From: Nitzschia sp. pyKryTriq1
Lineage: Eukaryota > Bacillariophyta > Bacillariophyceae > Bacillariales > Bacillariaceae
Assembly (NCBI GenBank): GCA_956465555.1
Contig: OY101115.1
Location: forward strand, 2,294,001-2,358,000
Reading direction: 5' to 3'
Length of the DNA: 64,000 nt
Below are positions 1 through 9,953 of the stretch, piece after piece; positions within the stretch are counted from its first letter, which is position 1, and each line of letters starts with the position of its first letter. The position numbers and the translations under genes were made by a program. The notes below the pieces were generated by a model that was not told where the DNA came from, did no database searches, and was given only the letters and a program-made list of their open reading frames with translations.

Positions 1-1384
1 GGATGATATCCAGATTTCACCCACTCGATCGGGAGGAAGCTCCTGGCAGGTATCATGATCAACGATTCTCACATCGACACCTTGCCGTGCGGGATACCCA
101 CAGCCTACCAGACGAGACACCGTCTCATCATGTTTGCCCTGGTCGTCGTCCCCCAGTATTTGCACTTTGCCATCCATTTCCAAGGTTGCTTTGCGTACGC
201 TGATAATCTGAGTACCACCCGAACATACGAAGACAGTGTGCTCGGCCAAACCATAAGTGGGGAAGATAACATTCTTCAGTCCAAAGGGACCAAATGCTTT
301 GTAAAATGCCTGAATACTTTCTTCGTCGACCGGTTCTGCAGCATTGATAATATGTCGGACTTTGCTCAGATTTAGTGGTTTGTTGACATAGTTCGCTGCT
401 TGAAACTTGCGGGCTGTCAATTTGAAGGAAAAATTGGGTGCTTGTAAATGCGTCGCTTCGTACTTGGAAACCGCTTCAATCCACAGCATCGGTCGTTGCA
501 AAAAGGACAGCGGGGAGATGTAATACCCGCTACCCCCACAGTAAATTATACCAAGATAACTACCAATCAATCCCATATCGTGATATTGTGGTAGCCACGA
601 GACCACAATCGTATTCTTTTTCGCTTTTAGTTCGGCCGTGATAATCGTTAAATTGTGTGCCAAATTTCCATGACTAATCATAACACCCTTGGGTTCACTA
701 GTCGAGCCCGAAGTAAACTGCAAGAAGGCCAAATCGGTAGGCTGGATCGATAACTCCGGCAAACTCTCTGTTGTTGCTTTGGATTTGCTGTTGTCATCAG
801 TGGCAATCCAAGTAAGATTTTCGGGCCAACTTCCGTCTTGGAGCGGGCGTTTGAATCGTGTGAGCGCGTCCTTGACCCCTGCCAACTTTTTCATGTAGTT
901 GTACTCGACGGATGTCAAGGCAAACTGAGACCCGCTACTTTCGGCAATTTTTGAAAACATGTGAAGGGTATCCCGACGTGCTGGATTAGGCGGAAAGACG
1001 GGAACCGCCACCACTCCTGCCTTGAGGCATGCCAGAAAAGCTACCATAAAATCAAGAGAGGGAGGGTACACCAGCAAAGCTCTAAGCTCAGTCATAATAT
1101 TCATGGCAACAGCCAAAGAGACTCACCAGTGAGACAAGAAATGTGGTATCCAAAACAACGCTACTGCTAGTCTAGTTTACGCACCGATCTCCTTTCTTCA
1201 GTCCGGATGCCAGCAATCGCTGGGCCACCTCGGTAGTTTCGCTTGCTAATTCCGCATAAGTGTACGATTTTTGGATCCGTCCTCCGTCCAGCCCCGGTCC
1301 TATGAAACTAAATAGCTTCTTCTCGGGTTGCTGGGCCACATGTTGGGATAATCGATCCAAAAGAAAGTCGTTCGAGGACGTCAT
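1..1384 (-). CDS. Fatty acyl-AMP ligase-like AMP-binding enzyme (5' part only)
   Basis: This is an adenylate-forming enzyme that would activate a fatty or other carboxylic acid with ATP. The product enters at the ATG at 1384 and runs off the window at base 1. Exon 1 is 1384-1185, the intron is 1184-1082 (GTGCGT...TTAG, 103 bases), and exon 2 starts at 1081; the split codon CG/A restores the frame. Exon 2 carries the AMP-binding P-loop QFTSGSTSEPKGVMISHG near 720-660 and SWLPQYHDMGLIG near 600-560. The latter is a signature shared by fatty acyl-AMP ligases (FAAL) and the loading domains of some polyketide/lipopeptide synthases, rather than classical long-chain acyl-CoA synthetases. An AEPV-containing stretch follows near 350-330. 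The C-terminus is missing, so a stand-alone ligase cannot be told from the first domain of a larger synthase. Family assignment is sure; substrate is unknown. Confidence 0.85.
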
Positions 1385-1835
1385 TGTCGCGGACTAAACA
1401 ATTGAATTATCATCTCTGTAAAAAATAAATGCACCTTTTGCTTTGGCTGTCGGCTGTCCACGCGCGGTCCACGATGTGATGTTCGAGATGTGACGCGTTT
1501 TTCAAAAACGAGGTGTCCATAAGAAGCCTAAAGAACTTCTTCCGTCTGTCCGTCAATCTGGCTCCTCGCGGATGATCGGGTCGTTCTGGTCGACGATCGA
1601 TTCCAATAATCGAATCGGACTAATCGACACGACGCTTCTTTTTGTTCCGCTTTCGGTTCGGTAGAACAAAAAGATCTGGCGGGATTGGCATGGGGGATGC
1701 AAAGAGCACAAACAGCACGAGACGACGACTCTCGTTTCTCGTTTGGCAATCATTGACACCACTTCTCTACTACTAGAGAGCTCATAGAGTCTCTTTCCTC
1801 TCTCTTTTATTCACAGAAATCAACAGTTTGTTACA
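1385..1835. promoter_or_regulatory. Divergent intergenic region between FAAL-like gene and helical-repeat gene
   Basis: These 451 bases separate two start codons pointing away from each other, so the region must hold both promoters and 5' leaders. It is rich in CGA/TCG words (for example near 1590-1640). I see no gene, no clear TATA box and no repeat of note. The bases just before the ATG at 1836 are pyrimidine-rich and then A-rich (TTACAATGG), a normal start context. Confidence 0.5.
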
Positions 1836-3680
1836 ATGGCACGGGGTCGTTGGTTGAAGAAGATGGCCAATAAGGCCAAGGATCACATCGAAGATGTGAA
1901 AGAATTGATCGATTCGGTCGACGGCGGCGACGAGAAACAGGGCAAGAATAATTCGTCGTCGGTAATGGGCAATTTGCTTTCGAGCGCTCTTTCGGGAGAC
2001 ACGGCTTCGACCTTTGCAGCTCTCACTTCGAATGTGGATTTGGGTCCCGCCGTTGCCGCCATTCAAGAGCGGGGCGTCAATTGTCACAAAGTAGCCGCCG
2101 AAACGATGGAATTGTGCGAGTCGACGCAGCAAAAGAGCCAGCAAATGGTGGACTTTGGAAGCGAGATTCAAAAAACACTTCAAGGATTTGGAAGTACCAT
2201 GGACGCATCGGCTTTGGAAATGATTCGCGATCTCACCGACGGTGCCAAGTTGAAGCAAGCCATGGAAATCGCAAAAGATATGGACGTTATTGCTTTGGGC
2301 TGCATTGATAAATCAGTCCAGATGATTGATATCATGGAAGACGCCATGGATGACTTGCCCGACGCCTTGGAAAAATGGATTGATCATGCCGCTGACCAGC
2401 AAACAGACGAGGAAGAGAAGAATAGTGATGAAATGCTTAGCATGAAGAGCCTCGACAAAGATATCGACGACGTCAAGGCGTGCATTCAGGCCATGTCCAC
2501 TCTCAACATCGCCACTGCTTTTGAAGTCGGGCTCCAGGCCTTTCAACAGCTGTCGACCAAGGCTCAAACGTCCCGAGCCATGTTTCAATCGATTCAAGGA
2601 TTCTCCACTTCGGTTCGAGACATTACTGAGGATTTTGCCACTTTGGATATCGTTTCCTTGGCGTCCAAAGTGAAGGATATCCTCAAATGCATTCGGCTTT
2701 CAGAAGTGATGCGGGCCTTTGCAGAAGGCGCCAAGAAAATCATTCAAGTTCTGATTGATTTGTTCCAGGCGACATCGGATCGGATCAGTACATTGTGGGC
2801 AGGCTTGGCGTTTGCCAAGGATTGCATGGCGGATTGTGTGGAACATGTCGTACAAGCCAAGACTCTTGTATTGGATGCTCATGACAAAAGTCGATCGTTG
2901 CTCGGTAAGAGTCAGTCTATTATGGAGCAACTTCAGTCGGTAGGAAAAATCAATCGTCAAACCTATCAAACCGTGCGAGACCTGGGTTCAGGTGACGAAA
3001 TCACAGAAGCTATTGCCTTGGCCAAAGGAATGGACGACTTGATCATCGAGTGTACTACGAAAGTCAATAGTATGGTGGATAGGGTCAGCGAGGGGTTTCG
3101 AAACCTTCCCGATATCATTACGGATGGATTTGATCTCAAAGAACAAGGCAAAGATGAAAGCGACCCCGAGCCGGTGGATGTGGAAGAAGATATTGCCGAC
3201 TTGGAAGCTTCCCGAGAGGCCATTGAAGGATCAGATATCCTTTCAGCTTGCAAGTCGGGCGTCTCTGGATTCAAATCTGTGTCGACCAAGACTGAAGTCT
3301 GTACGGACATGCTAGTCAATGTCCGAGACTTTGCTACGAATTGCAATGGGACCATTGACTCTTTCTTGGGAGTCTGGGACTTGAACTCTGCAATTACAAA
3401 GATTCAAGAGATGTGTCGTTTGGTCAGTTTGGGTGAGCTCATGAAACAATTTGCGAGTCAGATCAAGCGTCTTATCTTGGCAATCATCGCGCTCCTGAAA
3501 TCCGCCATGGCCAAGTTTTCCAATCTGAAACTATCGGACTTGACAGATCAAGTTGACGATGTAGTCGGCAATGCAGTCGGTGGTGTCTTGGGCGATGAAG
3601 TTGGGGATTTAGTGGGTCAGAAGGTTGACCAAGCAATGGACAAGTTGACAGGAAAATTCAGCAACTTTTTGAAGCGATAA
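1836..3680 (+). CDS. Internally duplicated alpha-helical protein of unknown function (614 aa)
   Basis: I do not recognise this protein. It is intronless, starts with a basic segment (MARGRWLKKMANKAKDH), has no signal peptide or clear membrane span, and is predicted by eye to be almost wholly helical. Residues about 115-310 and 380-575 look like two diverged copies of one unit. Each has an 'A..AK.MD..I..C..K...M.D' helix, a stretch ending LPD with an acidic linker (DEEEKNSDE / DESDPEPVDVEED), a cysteine-containing helix, and 'RLSEVMRAFAEGAKKIIQVL' matched by 'RLVSLGELMKQFASQIKRLI'. Cysteines recur at similar places in both copies. The C-terminus ends in a Val/Gly-Asp run (DQVDDVVGNAVGGVLGDEVG). 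A cytosolic scaffold or membrane-remodelling helical bundle is possible but is only a guess. Clear start codon and uniform coding character make it a confident gene. Confidence 0.8.
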   Translation: MARGRWLKKMANKAKDHIEDVKELIDSVDGGDEKQGKNNSSSVMGNLLSSALSGDTASTFAALTSNVDLGPAVAAIQERGVNCHKVAAETMELCESTQQKSQQMVDFGSEIQKTLQGFGSTMDASALEMIRDLTDGAKLKQAMEIAKDMDVIALGCIDKSVQMIDIMEDAMDDLPDALEKWIDHAADQQTDEEEKNSDEMLSMKSLDKDIDDVKACIQAMSTLNIATAFEVGLQAFQQLSTKAQTSRAMFQSIQGFSTSVRDITEDFATLDIVSLASKVKDILKCIRLSEVMRAFAEGAKKIIQVLIDLFQATSDRISTLWAGLAFAKDCMADCVEHVVQAKTLVLDAHDKSRSLLGKSQSIMEQLQSVGKINRQTYQTVRDLGSGDEITEAIALAKGMDDLIIECTTKVNSMVDRVSEGFRNLPDIITDGFDLKEQGKDESDPEPVDVEEDIADLEASREAIEGSDILSACKSGVSGFKSVSTKTEVCTDMLVNVRDFATNCNGTIDSFLGVWDLNSAITKIQEMCRLVSLGELMKQFASQIKRLILAIIALLKSAMAKFSNLKLSDLTDQVDDVVGNAVGGVLGDEVGDLVGQKVDQAMDKLTGKFSNFLKR

Positions 3681-3868
3681 GGAATGGGTCGGAATCATCA
3701 TGGTAGACATGTGGAAGGTCGTCAGTGCTTCATCAGTCGATACTGTAGCATTACAGAGAACGTTGTAACAACATAAAACGAAAATTTATTACTTTGATCG
3801 GTTTTCCTCTTCAGTCAGTCATAGGCATCTGTCCGGATATACAGTAGAGAAATGCAAGCATCGTTGTT

Positions 3869-4345
3869 TTATTTGGTCTTTTTCTTATCCCCCAAACTAA
3901 TCTGAGAAGAGTCCAGACTCAAACTCGCGGCTTCGAACTCCGTCTTCTTTTTCTGTTCCAACAATTGCTTTTTATTTTCAGGAGTTTTCCTTCTCGTAAT
4001 AGCACTCACGGCACCACCCACAAAACTGTGCGCCAAAGCAGGTAGTTGTTCTCCGATGGTTCGCGACATTTGAATATTGTCTTCCCGCATCGACTCGGAA
4101 AGTTTGTGAAGTCGCATACCCAAATCGGGTTGTTCCATCGTGTGATTCATTCCATTGGTCACGGCCTGAGCCATGACAATTTTGACCCTAGGATGTTCCA
4201 AGACGTCGGCCATGAGGTTGCCCAACACATCAATCGTCCGGGCCCGAAGCTCGGCCCAGTCAAGGTGGTGAAGGGCCCACGCCGCCGCACCTAAAATGGC
4301 CAGTTGGAATGCGATGGCAAGGCAGAGAAAGAACATCCACATCAT
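3869..4345 (-). CDS. Small single-pass membrane protein, unknown function
   Basis: The longest reading frame begins at a TTG at 4351; the first ATG is at 4345, giving 158 residues (a second ATG follows immediately). The N-terminus (MMWMFFLCLAIAFQLAILGAAAWALHHL) is one hydrophobic segment that acts as a signal anchor or signal peptide. The rest is soluble and helical, with conserved-looking patches (LGNLMADVLEHPRVKIVMAQ, IGEQLPALAHSFVGGAVSAI), and ends in a lysine-rich tail (DKKKTK) resembling a di-lysine ER-retention signal, though not at the canonical -3/-4 spacing alone. It is convergent with the helical-repeat gene upstream, 188 bases between stops. I recognise no family. Confidence 0.6.
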   Translation of the reverse strand: MMWMFFLCLAIAFQLAILGAAAWALHHLDWAELRARTIDVLGNLMADVLEHPRVKIVMAQAVTNGMNHTMEQPDLGMRLHKLSESMREDNIQMSRTIGEQLPALAHSFVGGAVSAITRRKTPENKKQLLEQKKKTEFEAASLSLDSSQISLGDKKKTK

Positions 4346-4951
4346 GTCCAAGTATTTTACTGTTTCTCATCGAGAAGTGGCTACGATCATTACTATATAT
4401 GCGTCTTTTCGGGTGAATTCGCAGAGTCGCTGTCGTCGTCAACTTGAAGATGAATGAAGGATAAAAGAAAAGGCCACACCTCGAAGTGCGGGACAAGAAG
4501 TACAAGTACTATTCGTACCACGGTACTGTACCTGGTAATCGCAATAGTGCTTGGGTAGTGTCATCATTGATCATTGTTGGTCGTTATGTCTACCGTATTG
4601 CCTCTATTGCCTCACGCAGCGAGAGCGTTCTCATCGTCTATCATAATTGTTTCTCTCGCGGGGGGCAGATCGCTCCTCGCTGTCGGCGGCAAAAAGTGGC
4701 GCGCGTCACATTTTAAAAAATCGCGTGCGGTGCGCGCATGTTCGCGGTCTGTCCAGCCATACGTGCATGATATCCGATCCGGCCGGTCATAATGATGCCG
4801 TTGCTGCCTTCTTCGTTTGGCTTCCATGCATGCATCGACCAGCATGCAGCTACAAGTAGAGAGTGACCATGGGACCTCCGATTGCCGTACAAGCAATTGC
4901 ACAACCAGACATCACTTTCTAGACTACAAATACAACTAAATCTGCCATACT
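4346..4951. promoter_or_regulatory. Divergent intergenic region, GTAC-rich
   Basis: This 606-base region lies between the start of the small membrane protein and the start of the rhamnose-pathway enzyme. Around 4496-4535 there is a cluster of overlapping GTAC words (AAGTACAAGTACT, GTACCACGGTACTGTACC) forming several short palindromes, a pattern that returns in most intergenic regions of this window. CATGCATGCAT occurs near 4825-4835. The short reading frames here look random. Confidence 0.45.
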
Positions 4952-6071
4952 ATGAGCGACGAAGGATCGAACAAGCGACTAAAGACCGAAGAGATGAAGC
5001 GTGTTCTCGTCTTCGGAGGAAAGACGGGATGGATCGGTCAACTTATGGTGGGGCTGGCCGAGAAGGAAGGTGCGAAACATCATATCATATCAAGTCATAT
5101 CATATCATTCAGTCATTCGTTTGTCGAGTTCGTTGTATACTAGTCTAGACTACTACGAGTAGCAAACTTGTCGTCGACGGAAATTCTCACTCTTTCCCGT
5201 TTTTCTCGTCTGTCAAACAGAGGGCGTCGAAGTTTTCGTTGCCGAATCGAGAATGCAGGATCGCGAAGCCGTCGCCAAGGAGCTGGATGAAATCAAGCCC
5301 ACTCACGTGTTGAACGCCGCTGGGATCACCGGACGCCCCAACATTGATTGGTGCGAAGACCACAAGCCCGAAACCATGAGGACCAATGTGATTGGAACCC
5401 TCAACTTGGCAGATCTCTGCTACGAGCGCGACATCCACTGCACTATCTATGCGACTGGTTGCATCTTTGTCTACGACGAGAAGCACCCCGAAGGATCGGG
5501 CATCGGATTCACCGAAGAGGACGAGCCGAACTTCAGCGGGTCGTTTTATAGTCAGACCAAGTCGTACATGGAACCCATGCTCAAGGAGTATCCCAACTGT
5601 TTGATTTTGCGAGTCCGCATGCCCGTTTCGGATGACCTCATCCATCGCAACTTTGTCACCAAGATTGTCAAGTATGAAAAGGTGGTCAACATTCCAAATT
5701 CAATGACTATCTTGACCGAAATGCTGCCCCTGTCCCTGGGAATGGCGAAGAAGAATTTGACGGGAGTCTACAATTTCACCAACCCAGGAGTCATTTCGCA
5801 CAACCAAGTCCTCGACTTGTATAAGAAGTACATCGATCCTACCTACACCTACAAAAACTTCACCATTGAAGAACAAGCCAAAGTCATCAAGGCTCCTCGA
5901 TCCAACAACGAGCTCGATACGACAAAGCTGTTCCGTGATATGCCCGATGGGATCGTTGTCAATGAAATTCACAAGGCGTTCGAATTGTGTTTTCAGCGCA
6001 TGAAGGAAAACCTGACCGAGCAATATGGGCCTCTTCCCGACAGTCTTCCCGCCGAATTCCGTCGTAGTTAG
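4952..6071 (+). CDS. NRS/ER-type dTDP/UDP-4-keto-rhamnose 3,5-epimerase/4-reductase
   Basis: This extended short-chain dehydrogenase/reductase probably performs the last steps of NDP-L-rhamnose synthesis, converting the 4-keto-6-deoxy-glucose nucleotide to NDP-rhamnose with NADPH. Exon 1 is 4952-5069, the intron 5070-5220 (151 bases, GTGCGA...ACAG), exon 2 5221-6071; the joined protein has 322 residues, close to plant NRS/ER (about 300). The Rossmann loop FGGKTGWIGQ is at residues 21-30, matching the plant GRTGWIG loop. The YATGCIFVYD motif is typical of NRS/ER. The catalytic Y-x3-K is YSQTK at residues 149-153. NAAGITGRPNIDWCE is also strongly conserved in the family. No targeting peptide is seen, so a cytosolic enzyme feeding rhamnose into cell-surface or secreted polysaccharide is likely. 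The intron carries short ATATCAT repeats. Confidence 0.88.
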
Positions 6072-6252
6072 AATTGAGACATGGCGACCATGACCGAGAC
6101 TGGATTCATGTCATCCAGAGTAGAGCGAGGGGTCATCAATACACTAAACACGTAGGGTATAATTTAAAGCAAAGGGTAAAACATATGACGGACTTCTAAC
6201 CTTTCTTCCGACGAGGCGTTCTAGACAGCCAAAACTATCTATATTTATTAGC

Positions 6253-8886
6253 CTATGATGATAGACTTTCCACCAAAGAGCGCAGTGCCACTTCATCAGG
6301 ATGTTGCCCTAATGCGTAAGGACTTGTTCCTCCGTACTCGGGAGGAATCTGATCTTGATCAATATATTCCAACAATGACGTCGGAGACTTGAAAACTTCA
6401 GCATGAACGGATTCGGGCAGTACTTTCCTCACCCCCGACCAAACACTAGCTACCAAGGATCCCGCATTCACCAAAAAGGATTGCTTCATGCTCAGTGGAT
6501 AGTGCGCGGCATTGATATCTCCTGCCTGCTTTAGGTACGACAAGACATCGCTGCTCAACATGGAAATGCCAGCTCCCCGCATGTCCATTACCACAACAAA
6601 ACCCCACGTATGTTCCGTATTAGATGTTTCTTCGTTGCCGTTGGGGGCATGTAGACAATTGCTCAAATACTCCATGAAAAAGGTATACCATCTTGTCATA
6701 TCAGAAATCGAACATCCTTCTCGAAAAAGCTGCTTCAGTTTCATTTTGCCGGGCTGTTCATAAATGACGGGATATCCATCTTTGGAGAATCCATGGATGC
6801 AATGCGGATAGGCGTCTTTGATCCGTGTATACCACAGATTTGACAGTGTATGAATCTTCCAAACTCGTCCGTCTCGCCTCCATTGTTGGGTTGCGTCCCA
6901 CATTTTCTGGGCCCTTTTGCGGTTTCCGTGGCACATCTTGACATAGTTGGAAGGAATAATGCCGGCTGAGGTCCAGGCTGGAACATTAGCTGGTATTTCA
7001 CCATCATAAAGGCAGCATCTTCTGGCCACATCGTAGTGGGCTACCAATCCGGCGGTTGCCCCGCTAACAGTGCTTCGGCCATCTCCTACGAAGTCTTGAT
7101 GACTTTGACAGTCAAAATACACACCGGACGCAGAACCCACAGAGCTCTCTTGTATCTCACGGCTGTCCTCAAAATGCGTTCCATCTTCACTGGATTCTTC
7201 GGCATGATCCCGGAGAGTAGAAAACAGACGGTCATTAGTGCTATTAATACTTTCCTGGGGGGATGAAGGAAATAGAATGGCATTGACCTGTCTCCGGGAG
7301 GGTCCCACACAACACAAAAAGACCAAAGGCAAAGTAGCCACAAGTTGTAGGCCTGCAGTTGCGTAGAAGCAAACCATCAGTCCTTTTGATCCCACAAGGT
7401 ATCCTCCTCCACCAGCTCCAACAGACCACAGTAGCAGCTGAAGTGTCTCTGCGATGGTCCATTTCGATAAGCTCTTCTCAGGGATTGTGCTCAACAAAGT
7501 GGATTGCGTCAGGGCAGTCGTCGAATTCATCAAAAATGCCTGCCCCACGTACAAGAATACCACTATCCATACTGACATGCCTTGTTGGTAGCAGTATAGC
7601 ATGGAACAAAGCATTGCTACAAAGGTCCATTGTAAGATCACTGTTACCCATGACGCCCCACACACTCTTGCCATGCCTTGGGCAGCATACTTGACGGTTG
7701 CTTGCCCTAGTGGAGCGATGAGGTAGAGGACCTGAACAAACCTAGGCGACAGATGCAACTCGCTCACAAAAAAGACGGGAAAATATCGAATGGAAATTCC
7801 TGACGCAATACCAGATAGAATACTTCCGATGGTAATGATGATTGGAACCACAAAACTTTGCCGGCAACAGAAACATACGGTCGGACTCGGTTCTTCGGTT
7901 CCCTCTTCCTCCAAGTCGTGCGTTGAGGAGTCCAGCAGAGCAGTGATGGCAGCCGTTTCTTCCGTGACGTTTCCACTATTCACCACCACGTCTGATTTAT
8001 ATATTATTCGACCATCAATGTCATCAGTACCGAGAGGAATGTCATCCAGATGAATTTCGTCGGGGAAATCCATTTCGTCGTCGTCCATACTGACATCTCG
8101 AAGACAGCACAGCAATAGGACCATGGGTAGGCAAAATCCAAGACCGACTGTCATGGCGATTGAGCAATTGTAAATAGTCCATTGATCTTCCAAATAAAAG
8201 TAGAATATACCAAACACGATGAGGGGACCCAACACGTTGCTGGATCGAACGACCCTCGACGCGCGGGTATAGTACATGGCTTGTTGCGTTTCTGGCAAAG
8301 AATCTGCAAAGAGTGACGGCAAGGCGACATCGACAATTCCCCACATACAGCCCCACGATGAGAGACCCCCGAGCAACCAAAACCATTCCAGTTTCACCAT
8401 TACCGCATAAACGGTGACTCCAATCGCCCCCATCCCAACCGACGCTGCCAAACGTAACATATTGTCGCGTTTCCAGAGAGGCGGCAGACAGCACCGTGCG
8501 ATCATTGTGGATAGCACTTGACTCAGACCCATTGCGGCTGTAATGTAGCCAACACGTTCCGGTTGTTGTGGGTATAAGAGGAATATCAAGATGGAAAGCA
8601 CATTTTGACTCCAAATGGCACGGCCCGTGAATCCAAACCATGTCGATGATAATATTCGGCGAATATTGGGCAGTGATCCTTGGTAATGTCGATGATAGTT
8701 ATAAAAGTAGTCCGATGACTCGTTCAGGTGCGAATGGGAAACATCCTCTTCTTGGATAGGATCCAAGGTACAACGATTGCTGTTCTCCTCTTCAGCGTGC
8801 TGAGGAAGCAGAGGATCGGTCAGCGAGGAGTCTCCGAAAGAAGACGATGATGATGATTCTTCGTTGTTTGTGAAATTCTTCGACAT
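6253..8886 (-). CDS. MFS-type transporter fused to a C-terminal CRAL-TRIO (Sec14) domain
   Basis: The open frame starts at a TTG at 8991, but the first ATG is at 8886, giving 877 residues. After an acidic, serine-rich N-terminus, a multi-span membrane domain begins at WFGFTGRAIWSQNVLSILIF and holds about 12 hydrophobic segments in two halves split by an acidic loop (DDDEMDFPDEIHLDD). This is the plan of a major facilitator. Its closest relative in the window is the 525-residue protein at 28299/32698, which shares 'GR(A/S)IW(S/N)QNVL' and 'GxLTAAMG' like motifs. The last 220 residues are a CRAL-TRIO domain: GFSKDGYPVIYEQPGKM, VVVMDMRGAGISML, HYPLSMKQSFLVNAGSLV and a final EYGG match the Sec14 lipid-binding core. 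The fusion would put a phosphoinositide or lipophilic-ligand sensor on a transporter. No intron interrupts the junction. Substrate unknown. Confidence 0.85.
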   Translation of the reverse strand: MSKNFTNNEESSSSSSFGDSSLTDPLLPQHAEEENSNRCTLDPIQEEDVSHSHLNESSDYFYNYHRHYQGSLPNIRRILSSTWFGFTGRAIWSQNVLSILIFLLYPQQPERVGYITAAMGLSQVLSTMIARCCLPPLWKRDNMLRLAASVGMGAIGVTVYAVMVKLEWFWLLGGLSSWGCMWGIVDVALPSLFADSLPETQQAMYYTRASRVVRSSNVLGPLIVFGIFYFYLEDQWTIYNCSIAMTVGLGFCLPMVLLLCCLRDVSMDDDEMDFPDEIHLDDIPLGTDDIDGRIIYKSDVVVNSGNVTEETAAITALLDSSTHDLEEEGTEEPSPTVCFCCRQSFVVPIIITIGSILSGIASGISIRYFPVFFVSELHLSPRFVQVLYLIAPLGQATVKYAAQGMARVCGASWVTVILQWTFVAMLCSMLYCYQQGMSVWIVVFLYVGQAFLMNSTTALTQSTLLSTIPEKSLSKWTIAETLQLLLWSVGAGGGGYLVGSKGLMVCFYATAGLQLVATLPLVFLCCVGPSRRQVNAILFPSSPQESINSTNDRLFSTLRDHAEESSEDGTHFEDSREIQESSVGSASGVYFDCQSHQDFVGDGRSTVSGATAGLVAHYDVARRCCLYDGEIPANVPAWTSAGIIPSNYVKMCHGNRKRAQKMWDATQQWRRDGRVWKIHTLSNLWYTRIKDAYPHCIHGFSKDGYPVIYEQPGKMKLKQLFREGCSISDMTRWYTFFMEYLSNCLHAPNGNEETSNTEHTWGFVVVMDMRGAGISMLSSDVLSYLKQAGDINAAHYPLSMKQSFLVNAGSLVASVWSGVRKVLPESVHAEVFKSPTSLLEYIDQDQIPPEYGGTSPYALGQHPDEVALRSLVESLSS

Positions 8887-9560
8887 TGTCACTTCCAGAA
8901 GTGCTTTCGGAACAGGTAATGCGGAAAGATACTCCCAAACAATATTGCTGATACTGTTGATTTGGATTGCTTTCCTCTTTTCCGAACTCAAACTGCTGCT
9001 GCTTCTCGCTATGATGATTGATGATGGATGCCTTTCCGTTTTCTATCCTTCTTTTGTCGATTTTCGACACGGCGCGCGAAGAAAGGAAAAAGTGGCGATG
9101 ATGATGATGGCGGGAAAGACCTACCGCTAATGCGTAACTAAATAACGTCTCTTTAACCGAAAACAAAACTATTGCTGGTACGTTCTTCTGTCCCAAATGA
9201 GGTTATGCAGCAGTGCTGGGATCAAGTGAATCATCATCTTCATCATCTTCTCATCAACAGGGGTGTGAGGAGGACAGTAGTAGGGGATGGGATTGCCCAC
9301 CGAATTCGAAGTACCGGTCACTCGAAGTACCGGTCACACTGGACAGCCCAACTGATTGTTTTATTACTAATGATCTGATCAATGTCTTTCTGGTGGGGAC
9401 CAACAAGCAAAACTTAGAACAAGAAGGGTACAGATCCGCTTGGTGGTGTCTTGGCTTGGCCAATAGGGGCCTTGGGAGTCCAGAGTGGTTTATTTTGTTG
9501 AGTTGGGTAGTTTGCTTGATTGGAGCTGGCAAACCTCACTTGCTTTGTGGTCAAAAATAA
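8887..9560. other. Intergenic region upstream of the MFS-CRAL-TRIO gene
   Basis: It should contain the promoter of the gene reading leftward from 8886. It has a 16-base direct repeat at 9306-9337 and TCATCATCTTCATCATC-type runs near 9229-9252. I see no convincing gene; the reading frames are short, without recognisable similarity. Confidence 0.45.
9306..9337. repeat. 16-base tandem direct repeat with ACCGGT core
   Basis: Two perfect adjacent copies of TCGAAGTACCGGTCAC occupy 9306-9321 and 9322-9337. Each contains the palindrome ACCGGT nested in GTACCGGT. The position, about 420 bases upstream of the MFS-CRAL-TRIO start codon, would suit a paired protein-binding site, but this is inference. 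Confidence 0.7.
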
Positions 9561-9953
9561 GGCCAACTAGCAGGAATCCTCAACGCAGTAGCCTTCACAG
9601 TAAGAGCTACCGTCCACACCACAACTCAAGCAACCCCAATGCAACTCGTGTTCGGACGAGACGCTATTATGAACATCCAATTCGAAGCAAATTGGAAACT
9701 GATCAAGGATCGAAAACAGAAACTTATCAAACAAAACAACGCGCGAGAGAACTCGAAGCGAATCCCCCATAACTACCAAGTCGGGGACGAAATCCTCATA
9801 AAACAGGATCAAAACACAAAATTCGGAACGGACCCATACAAAGGTCCATACGTTATTACGGAAGTTCGAAACAATGGAACCGTTCGCGTTCGCGAAGGCA
9901 TAATTGAAGATACTTATAACATACGAATGATAACCCCTTACAAACGCTCGTAG
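9561..9953 (+). mobile_element. Ty3/gypsy-type retrotransposon integrase C-terminal remnant
   Basis: An open frame after a stop at 9558 reads without ATG through 9561-9953. The sequence contains HTTTQATPMQLVFGRDAI, the end of the integrase core as seen in many gypsy polyproteins, followed by NSKRIPHNYQVGDEILIK and YKGPYVITEVRNNGTVRV. The latter is the GPY/F-type SH3-like C-terminal module. It ends TPYKRS and a stop. The catalytic DDE core, reverse transcriptase and protease are absent, so this is a truncated, dead copy. The adjacent DNA on its right may contain decayed terminal repeat sequence, but I cannot define ends. Confidence 0.8.

Noticed and set aside
1782-2258. 158-codon antisense frame over the helical-repeat gene
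   Set aside because: It is a shadow of a well-supported coding region; its composition reflects the complementary strand.
8042-8641. 199-codon minus-strand frame inside the MFS-CRAL-TRIO gene
   Set aside because: It overlaps the real gene in another frame and has no recognisable motif.
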